From NCBI GenBank assembly GCA_029866205.1, contig JARWZT010000022.1, positions 81,728-145,727 on the forward strand: DNA of 64,000 bases, given 5' to 3'. The position numbers were made by a program, and so were the translations under genes. This document shows, in pieces, positions 59,218-64,000 of the stretch (the stretch's first letter is position 1; every line of letters starts with the position of its first letter). The notes under the pieces are model-generated. The model was given only the letters and a program-made list of their open reading frames with translations, was not told the origin of the DNA and ran no database searches. This DNA comes from Rhodoferax sp. Its GTDB lineage: Bacteria > Pseudomonadota > Gammaproteobacteria > Burkholderiales > Burkholderiaceae_C.

Positions 59218-59440
59218 GGACTTGTCTCCTAGTTATGCATAAAAACTGGGCGCAATGGTCGGGGCACGCACTTACATGCCACTGACTGGGCCCGAAGTTT
59301 CATTTTGGGGTTCATCAAACCCACGGGCAGGGTTACAAAAATGCGCCAGCGCACGCGGGAACAGCGTCAGTTTGCTGTGGGAAGGCTTGGTTAAACTCAT
59401 CCGCTTGTCGCCCATTCAGCCCTCAGAATCAACCGTACCC

Positions 59441-60991
59441 ATGACCACCATTGCCCAAGAAGACCTGATCGAATCGGTTGCCGCCGCCCTGCAGTACATC
59501 AGCTACTACCACCCCGCCGACTACATCGCGCACCTCGCCCGCGCCTACGAGCGTGAGCAAAGTCCGGCGGCCAAGGACGCCATCGCGCAAATCCTGACCA
59601 ACAGCAAGATGAGCGCCACCGGCCACCGGCCGATTTGCCAGGACACCGGCATCGTGAACGTGTTCCTGAAAGTGGGCATGGATGTGCGCTGGGGTGGCTT
59701 CACTGGCAGCCTGGACGATGCCATCAATGAAGGCGTGCGCCGCGGGTACAACCACCCCGACAACACCTTGCGCGCCAGCGTGGTGGCCGACCCCGAATTC
59801 CTGCGTAAAAATACCAAGGACAACACGCCAGCCGTGATATTCACCGAGATCGTGCCTGGCAACACGGTTGAAGTGACGGTCGCCGCAAAAGGTGGTGGTT
59901 CGGAGAACAAGAGCAAGATGATCATGCTCAACCCTGGCGATTCGGTGGTCGATTGGGTGCTCAAAACGGTGCCCACCATGGGCGCCGGTTGGTGCCCTCC
60001 GGGCATGCTGGGTATCGGCATCGGCGGCACGGCAGAAAAAGCGGTACTCATGGCCAAGGAAAGTCTGATGGACGACCTGGACATGTATGAACTGCAGGCC
60101 AAGTCTTCCAGTGGCGCCGCGCTCACGCAAACCGAGCAATTGCGTCTGGAACTGTTTGAAAAGGTCAACGCCCTGGGCATTGGCGCCCAAGGCCTGGGTG
60201 GCCTGACGACCGTGCTGGACGTCAAGATCAAGATGTACCCCACCCATGCCGCGAGCAAGCCGGTCGCCATGATCCCCAACTGCGCCGCCACCCGCCATGC
60301 CCACTTTGTGATGGACGGCAGTGGTCCGGTCTACCTGACCCCGCCCTCGCTGGATTTGTGGCCCGCCGTCAACTGGGCACCCGACTACGTCAAGAGCACG
60401 CGCGTCGACCTGAACACCCTCACCAAGGCGGATGTCGCGAGCTGGAAACCCGGTCAAACCTTGCTGCTCAACGGCAAGATGCTGACCGGCCGCGACGCCG
60501 CCCACAAACGCATCCAAACCATGCTTGCAAAAGGTGAAGCACTCCCCGTGGACTTCACCAACCGGGTGATTTATTACGTCGGACCGGTCGACCCGGTCGG
60601 CGACGAAGCCGTCGGTCCGGCGGGCCCCACCACCGCAACCCGGATGGATGGTTTCACCGAAATGATGCTGGCCCAGACCGGCCTGATTTCGATGGTCGGC
60701 AAGGCTGAGCGCGGGCCAGTCGCCATTGAATCCATCAAAAAGCACCAAAGCGCCTACCTCATGGCGGTGGGTGGTGCTGCCTATCTGGTGAGCAAAGCCA
60801 TCAAACACGCCAAGGTCGTGGGCTTTGCCGACCTCGGCATGGAAGCGATTTACGAGTTTGATGTGGTGGACATGCCGGTCACCGTGGCCGTCGACTCGGG
60901 CGGAACCAGTGCCCACATCACAGGCCCCGCGGAATGGCAAAAGAAGATTGCCACGGGCGAGTTCAAAAACATCGGCATCAAGTCGGCCTGA
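59441..60991 (+). CDS. class I fumarate hydratase, iron-sulfur type
   Basis: 516 residues from MTTIAQEDLIESVAAALQY. Three cysteines suit the [4Fe-4S] cluster: CQDTGIVNVFLKVG, GAGWCPPGMLGIGIGG and IPNCAATRHAHF. Alpha and beta parts are fused in one chain, as in FumA. A tartrate dehydratase or mesaconase of the same superfamily is possible but less likely. It catalyses fumarate to malate in the TCA cycle. 23 bases before murI. Confidence 0.93.
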   Translation: MTTIAQEDLIESVAAALQYISYYHPADYIAHLARAYEREQSPAAKDAIAQILTNSKMSATGHRPICQDTGIVNVFLKVGMDVRWGGFTGSLDDAINEGVRRGYNHPDNTLRASVVADPEFLRKNTKDNTPAVIFTEIVPGNTVEVTVAAKGGGSENKSKMIMLNPGDSVVDWVLKTVPTMGAGWCPPGMLGIGIGGTAEKAVLMAKESLMDDLDMYELQAKSSSGAALTQTEQLRLELFEKVNALGIGAQGLGGLTTVLDVKIKMYPTHAASKPVAMIPNCAATRHAHFVMDGSGPVYLTPPSLDLWPAVNWAPDYVKSTRVDLNTLTKADVASWKPGQTLLLNGKMLTGRDAAHKRIQTMLAKGEALPVDFTNRVIYYVGPVDPVGDEAVGPAGPTTATRMDGFTEMMLAQTGLISMVGKAERGPVAIESIKKHQSAYLMAVGGAAYLVSKAIKHAKVVGFADLGMEAIYEFDVVDMPVTVAVDSGGTSAHITGPAEWQKKIATGEFKNIGIKSA

Positions 60992-61014
60992 GCACGGTTC
61001 GCGCAACAGACCCC

Positions 61015-61833
61015 ATGCCAGCGATCGGCGTTTTTGACAGCGGCGTGGGGGGCCTGAGTGTGTTGCGGGCGCTGCGACAAGCTCTGCCCCACGAACGATT
61101 TGTCTACGTGGCCGATGCGGGATATGCACCCTATGGGGAGCGCGATGTTGCCCATGTGCTGGCCCGCGCCTCAGCGATTGGCCACTACCTGGTGGAAGTG
61201 CATCACGTCAAAGCGCTGGTCGTCGCCTGCAACACCGCTACCGCCGCGGCCATTGCCACCCTGCGCGCCACCTACCCGCTGCTGCCCATCGTGGGCGTAG
61301 AGCCTGCCCTCAAACCTGCGGCCGCCCAAAGCCGCACCGGCGTCGTCGGCGTGCTGGCCACACTCAGTACGCTGGCAAGCGAAAAATTCCAGACCCTGCT
61401 GAAAGCCCAAAGCTCCGCCGTGCGGTTTGTTCTGCAAGCCTGCGATGGTCTGGCGGCTGCGATTGAGCGCGCTGACCCAGCGCAGATTGATGCCTTGTGC
61501 CGCCGCTACACCGCCGCCCTGGGGCCCGTCGGAAGCGCACCGGGCTGCATTGACACCGTGGTCTTGGGTTGCACCCATTACCCTTTTGTATCGGACGTGC
61601 TACAGGGCTTGCTGGGGCCGGAGGTAACACTGTTAGACGCCGGGTGGCCTGTGGCGCAGCGTACGGCACAGCTGTTGGGTTCACTGAACGCGAGTGTGAA
61701 TCGGCCTGACTCTGGCTTGGACGCCTCGCCACTACTTGAACTTTGGACAACGGGCGAGCCGGACGCCCTCCAAGTCGCAGCCAGACAGTGGATTAAAAGC
61801 GATGTCTTGGCACACAAGGCACTGATCGAGTGA
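61015..61833 (+). CDS. murI: glutamate racemase
   Basis: 272 residues from MPAIGVFDSGVGGLSVLRAL. Acid/base cysteines in VVACNTATAAA and VLGCTHYPFV; Asp of FDSGVGG and ADAGYAPYGER line the active site. It supplies D-glutamate for peptidoglycan. Marks the end of the conserved housekeeping region; all that follows is accessory. Confidence 0.95.
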   Translation: MPAIGVFDSGVGGLSVLRALRQALPHERFVYVADAGYAPYGERDVAHVLARASAIGHYLVEVHHVKALVVACNTATAAAIATLRATYPLLPIVGVEPALKPAAAQSRTGVVGVLATLSTLASEKFQTLLKAQSSAVRFVLQACDGLAAAIERADPAQIDALCRRYTAALGPVGSAPGCIDTVVLGCTHYPFVSDVLQGLLGPEVTLLDAGWPVAQRTAQLLGSLNASVNRPDSGLDASPLLELWTTGEPDALQVAARQWIKSDVLAHKALIE

Positions 61834-61853
61834 ACCAGCGTCCATAAAAGCCA

Positions 61854-61872
61854 AGCCCATCGCTCTTGGGCT
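61854..61872. terminator. weak terminator-like hairpin after murI
   Basis: AGCCCA (61,854-61,859) pairs with TGGGCT (61,867-61,872) across a 7-base loop; the minus-strand side is followed by TTGGCTTTT. It could end murI or the RTX remnant; U-tracts are modest. Confidence 0.4.
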
Positions 61873-61879
61873 ATTGGTC

Positions 61880-62163
61880 TTACACCACCACCAAGAAGTC
61901 GGCATAAACCGGCGCCTTGGTCCCGGTGAGCTCTACCGTAGCAACCCACACTGACGCGCCACTGCCCGAACCATCGGCGGCGTAGTACAGCTTGTCAGTC
62001 GCCGTGTCGTAAAGCAAGTAGTCGTCCGCGTCTTTGGCCACCACCGCACTGACTTTGGTGCTGGTGGCACCCACCACCAAGTTCCCGGTCTTGATCGCAC
62101 TACCAGCAGCAGTGCCCAAGAATTTGGTGAACACGTCGTCCAGCAATATCTTGTCGGTGCCGG
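61880..62163 (-). pseudogene. duplicated 3' end of RTX/calcium-binding-type gene, truncated
   Basis: About 94 codons, near identical (roughly nine in ten bases) to the C-terminal region of the gene entering from the right edge, including GTAAGSAIKTGNLVVG, AKDADDYLLYDTATDKLYY and the end KAPVYADFLVVV. It lacks one Asp codon (LLDDVF for LLDDDVF). Homology stops abruptly at GTDKILL, where an unrelated repeat begins; the short Met-Lys-Arg start available there is made from that repeat. No promoter or export signal. Most likely a dead recombination leftover, although its frame is intact. Confidence 0.7.
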
Positions 62164-62240
62164 CCCTTTTCACCAGCTTCTGCCCTCGTAGCTTTATGTA
62201 CCGCTGCTAGAACACCACATCTTGTTGATTGGATGAGCAA
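62164..62240 (+). repeat. 75-base repeat, copy A
   Basis: Aligns without gaps to 63,442-63,518 at roughly three bases in four. In the same frame copy A reads PFHQLLPS-stop-LYVPLLEHHILLIG-stop; copy B reads on as an open frame. It begins exactly where the RTX repeat ends. Origin not recognised. Confidence 0.6.
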
Positions 62241-62283
62241 GCGGTGCGGCCTGTTGACAGTGCACAGTGCAGGCCGTAACCAG

Positions 62284-62378
62284 GGCGGCGCCGATGCTCG
62301 TGCCGAACCTGAGGCCGGGGGCAATGTGGCGCAGATCTATGCCGGGCTGATCAAGCGGGGGCCTGCGCTAGTGCGGGA
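62284..62378 (+). pseudogene. fragment resembling the 3' end of pyrD
   Basis: About 32 codons: GGADARAEPEAGG, then NVAQIYAGLIKRGPALVR. This follows the last blocks of dihydroorotate dehydrogenase (SAEDARAKLEAGA, LVQIYTGLIYKGPALV). It has no start, no upstream domain, and is fused at its end to the IS256-like fragment. A relic; the rest of pyrD is not in the window. Confidence 0.5.
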
Positions 62379-62435
62379 TTCCGGCTACTTGTAATCAGCC
62401 AGCAGGCTGTCGATCAATTCGTTCGTGACGGTCAT
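62379..62435 (-). pseudogene. first codons of an IS256-family transposase
   Basis: Minus strand reads MTVTNELIDSLLADYK, stop, PE: the common IS256-family start (usually LLADYKKPEDLIGENG) with the second Lys codon changed to TAG, after which homology ends. No further transposase or terminal repeats are visible, so only 19 codons of the element remain. Confidence 0.55.
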
Positions 62436-62497
62436 TTTTTTGCATTTCCATTGGAGTGCAGAAGGGCCCTGCTAATCGACCATTTACACAAAAGTTC

Positions 62498-62914
62498 TTA
62501 CGTCCCCGCCCATGGGTTGATCACGTCCAAACCCATGTCAGCAAAATCTTTTCCATTGCGAGTCACCATGCTCAAGCCATGCTGCGCGGCGGTTGCGCCC
62601 AAAAGACTGTCAATCGCGGGTAGTGGACGGCCGGCGGCTGCCACCAATCGACCCCAACGCTCAGCAACCTGTGCGTCAACCGGCAGGATGCGCCCAACAA
62701 AAAACGCGGGTAAATCAGATTCCAGCCAATCGTTGAGAGCCAGGCGTCGCTTGGAGTCGGCTACACCTTCAATTCCTTTGCGCAATTCACCCAATGTCAG
62801 CACACTTAAATACAGTGTGGACGGCGGCCTGTGCGCAAACCACTCAACCACTGATGCTTCTGGAGACTTGCGACGAAGCTCAGACAAGACATTGGTGTCG
62901 AGCAAATAGCTCAA
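62498..62914 (-). CDS. vapC: PIN-domain toxin (VapC/FitB type)
   Basis: 138 residues. The four acidic PIN residues are Asp6 (LLDTNVLSEL), Glu43 (LTLGELRKGI), Asp102 (PAIDSLLGATAAQ) and Asp123 (TRNGKDFADM), so the nuclease looks intact. VapC toxins cleave tRNA or other RNA, releasing growth control when the antitoxin decays. Its ATG overlaps the antitoxin stop by four bases. Flanked on both sides by relics, suggesting it is retained because loss is toxic (inference). Confidence 0.92.
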   Translation of the reverse strand: MSYLLDTNVLSELRRKSPEASVVEWFAHRPPSTLYLSVLTLGELRKGIEGVADSKRRLALNDWLESDLPAFFVGRILPVDAQVAERWGRLVAAAGRPLPAIDSLLGATAAQHGLSMVTRNGKDFADMGLDVINPWAGT

Positions 62915-63162
62915 AGCGACACCTCCCGCGTCACGCTGGTGTTTCGCTCTAGGTCGATGTCCTGCGAGCCATACAGTGGGGAGCGCTGCATGAACTCAAC
63001 CAGTGAGAATTCGTTACCGGACAGCCGCTCAAACATGGCGCGTGAGACCACGACCGCTACTGACTGACCGTGCAGGGTGATGTTTTGTGGCCCCTCGCTC
63101 TCAGCGCACTTGACGACTTCCGATAAGCGGGCTTTGGCCTCTTGCATCTGCCATGCGTGCAT
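62911..63162 (-). CDS. Phd/YefM-type antitoxin
   Basis: 83 residues. MHAWQMQEAKARLSEVVKCA and PQNITLHGQSVAVVVSRAMF form the Phd/YefM DNA-binding fold; the acidic tail (VEFMQRSPLYGSQDIDLERN) would wrap the PIN toxin. AGAGG six bases upstream gives a good start. Pairs with the following toxin and probably represses the shared promoter. Confidence 0.88.
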   Translation of the reverse strand: MHAWQMQEAKARLSEVVKCAESEGPQNITLHGQSVAVVVSRAMFERLSGNEFSLVEFMQRSPLYGSQDIDLERNTSVTREVSL

Positions 63163-63183
63163 ATTGAACCTCTTTTACTAAAA

Positions 63184-63202
63184 TCTGACTATACAGGTCA
63201 GA
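63184..63202. promoter_or_regulatory. inverted repeat at the toxin-antitoxin promoter
   Basis: TCTGAC (63,184-63,189) and GTCAGA (63,197-63,202) around a 7-base centre that, on the minus strand, contains TATAGT, a likely -10. It sits 22-40 bases before the antitoxin start, the right place for autorepression by the toxin-antitoxin complex. Confidence 0.5.
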
Positions 63203-63410
63203 ATGTATCATGGGCGGGCAAAGTACACAAAGCGTCGTGGCTTTTGCATAAATTTCTGCATGCCAGAGTCATCATGCGCAAGCCTAGAGCTCAGCAGAGT
63301 CTCGAACGTCTGGACCATCGATTGGCTGGTAACTAGTCTTCGCTTGCGACACCACCCTCCCCCGCACCTCCCAAATTAGATACGACTCAGCACGTCATGA
63401 TTATTGTTAA
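63203..63410. other. no gene recognised
   Basis: The stretch upstream of the toxin-antitoxin operon. A short plus-strand frame ending RAQQSLERLDHRLAGN is open but unrecognised and has no family motif. I see no RNA gene, attachment site or insertion-sequence end. Confidence 0.4.
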
Positions 63411-63611
63411 AACTCAACCGCCTCGGGGCGATACGCCAACGGCCCATTTCAGCAGCTTCAACCCTCGCGACTTTATGTCGCGCGACTAGAGCACCACATC
63501 TGGTTGATTGGATTCGAAAACAGGCCCAGCTTGTCTGATGTCACCGTTGGAGATACCCAAGCGTTCTTCGAGACTACGAATGCAATCATTGCCGTTCTAG
63601 AAAATCGTTAA
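63411..63611 (+). pseudogene. degenerate open frame holding repeat copy B
   Basis: 66 codons open between stops with no start codon: it includes LYVARLEHHIWLIG, FENRPSLSDVTVGDTQAF and the end NAIIAVLENR. The central part is the 75-base repeat also found at 62,164-62,240. It looks like the 3' end of a gene whose 5' part has been lost; I do not recognise the family. It converges on the RTX gene, 59 bases from its stop. Confidence 0.4.
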
Positions 63612-63670
63612 CTTGGTGCGCTTCTGTCGATAGATACCATGACCCTAAGCGCAAACTCAACTCGTCAGCA

Positions 63671-64000
63671 CTAAACCACCACCAAGAAGTCGGTATAAAC
63701 CGGCGCCTTGGTCCCAGTGAGCTCCACCGTAGCGACCCACACCGACGCACCCGCGCCCGAACCATCGGCGTCGTAGTACAGCTTGTCAGTCGTCGTGTCG
63801 TACAGCAAATAGTCGTCCGCGTCTTTTGCCACCACCGCACTGACTTTGGTGCCGGTGGTACCCACCACCAAGTTCCCGGTCTTGATCGCACTACCAGCAG
63901 CAGTGCCCAAGAATTTGGTGAACACGTCGTCGTCCAGCAATATCTTGTCGGTGCCGCTCGCAAAGTCTTTGAAGACGTCCACGTTGCTCACACCCAGTGC
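63671..64000 (-). CDS. C-terminus of RTX/hemolysin-type calcium-binding-like protein, 5' part beyond window
   Basis: 109 codons visible, open through the right edge. SNVDVFKDFASGTDKILLDD resembles the end of RTX repeat proteins where the last calcium-binding turns meet the C-terminal secretion region (DFxSGTDKIxLDxxxF). The tail ADGSGAGASVWVATVEL and LVVV is typical of type I-secreted proteins. The bulk of the protein, and so its true function (adhesin, protease, lipase), lies outside. A near copy of this end lies 1.8 kb away. Confidence 0.7.
   Translation of the reverse strand, partial: ALGVSNVDVFKDFASGTDKILLDDDVFTKFLGTAAGSAIKTGNLVVGTTGTKVSAVVAKDADDYLLYDTTTDKLYYDADGSGAGASVWVATVELTGTKAPVYTDFLVVV

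Noticed and set aside
57277..59232. 651-codon open frame opposite acs
   Set aside because: It mirrors acs exactly, is rich in His/Gly/Arg/Gln as antisense frames of GC-rich genes are, and has no family motif.
59233..59242. Perfect palindrome TTATGCATAA upstream of acs
   Set aside because: Ten bases can arise by chance; no second copy and no matching -35, so not called as an operator.
59429..61129. 566-codon open frame opposite the fumarase
   Set aside because: Antisense shadow of a gene with clear iron-sulfur and family motifs; no start signal and no recognisable domain.
62243..62276. Inverted repeat CGGCCTG / CAGGCCG, considered as an integron attC site
   Set aside because: The outer core sequences do not fit the conserved RYYYAAC / GTTRRRY ends, and no integrase is seen.
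63142..63336. 64-codon plus-strand frame over the toxin-antitoxin promoter
   Set aside because: Runs antisense through the antitoxin start and its operator and has no recognisable motif.

Overview
The window looks like chromosomal DNA of a betaproteobacterium, most likely Burkholderiales/Comamonadaceae (Rhodoferax/Polaromonas-like). This rests on gene content, neighbourhoods and codon use rather than on a marker gene: there is no rRNA, and I recognised no tRNA. Supporting neighbourhoods are exbB-exbD-lpxK-trm112-kdsB-adk, ftsK-lolA-rarA divergent from trxB, msrB-yciB-bolA-PPIase, a DUF3422 protein, and a DUF1800/DUF1501 pair.

Region 1 (1-18.6 kb, almost all minus strand) is catabolic. A run of genes reads sqr, osmC-like, rhodanese, a large acyl-CoA dehydrogenase, a small membrane protein, SDR, hotdog thioesterase, CurA-like reductase and aidB (cut by the left edge). 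Upstream lie a tyrosine-phosphatase-like gene, a thiolase / trifunctional FadB-type pair with a palindromic operator, a complete branched-chain-amino-acid-type ABC transporter (livK, terminator, livHMGF) and a fatty-acyl-CoA ligase of the MLGLMQ type. Together they suggest uptake, CoA activation and beta-oxidation of an organic acid, with sulfide/persulfide handling attached.

Region 2 (18.7-36.5 kb) is housekeeping: selO, msrB, yciB, bolA, a parvulin PPIase, a DUF1624 membrane acyltransferase, purL, map, glnD, a three-gene TRAP transporter, DUF3422, two small uncertain genes and a LON-substrate-binding-domain protein. Region 3 (36.7-61.8 kb) holds the exported DUF1800/DUF1501 pair, rarA-lolA-ftsK, trxB, an exbB-exbD-exbD-tonB energy-transduction operon, ilvD, a small cytochrome c, sodB, xseA, a second exbBD followed by lpxK-trm112-kdsB, adk, a phytanoyl-CoA dioxygenase-like gene, acs, a class I fumarase and murI.

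Region 4 (61.85-64.0 kb) is the only clearly accessory stretch. The 3' end of an RTX/calcium-binding-type gene enters from the right edge. A second, truncated copy of the same 3' end lies 1.8 kb away. Between them are a PIN/Phd toxin-antitoxin pair, a short relic resembling the pyrD 3' end fused to the first codons of an IS256-family transposase, and a 75-base repeat of unknown origin. It reads as a recombination scrap-heap that has kept a live toxin-antitoxin module.

No CRISPR array, prophage or intact insertion sequence was seen. All family assignments come from motif recognition by eye, with no database search.
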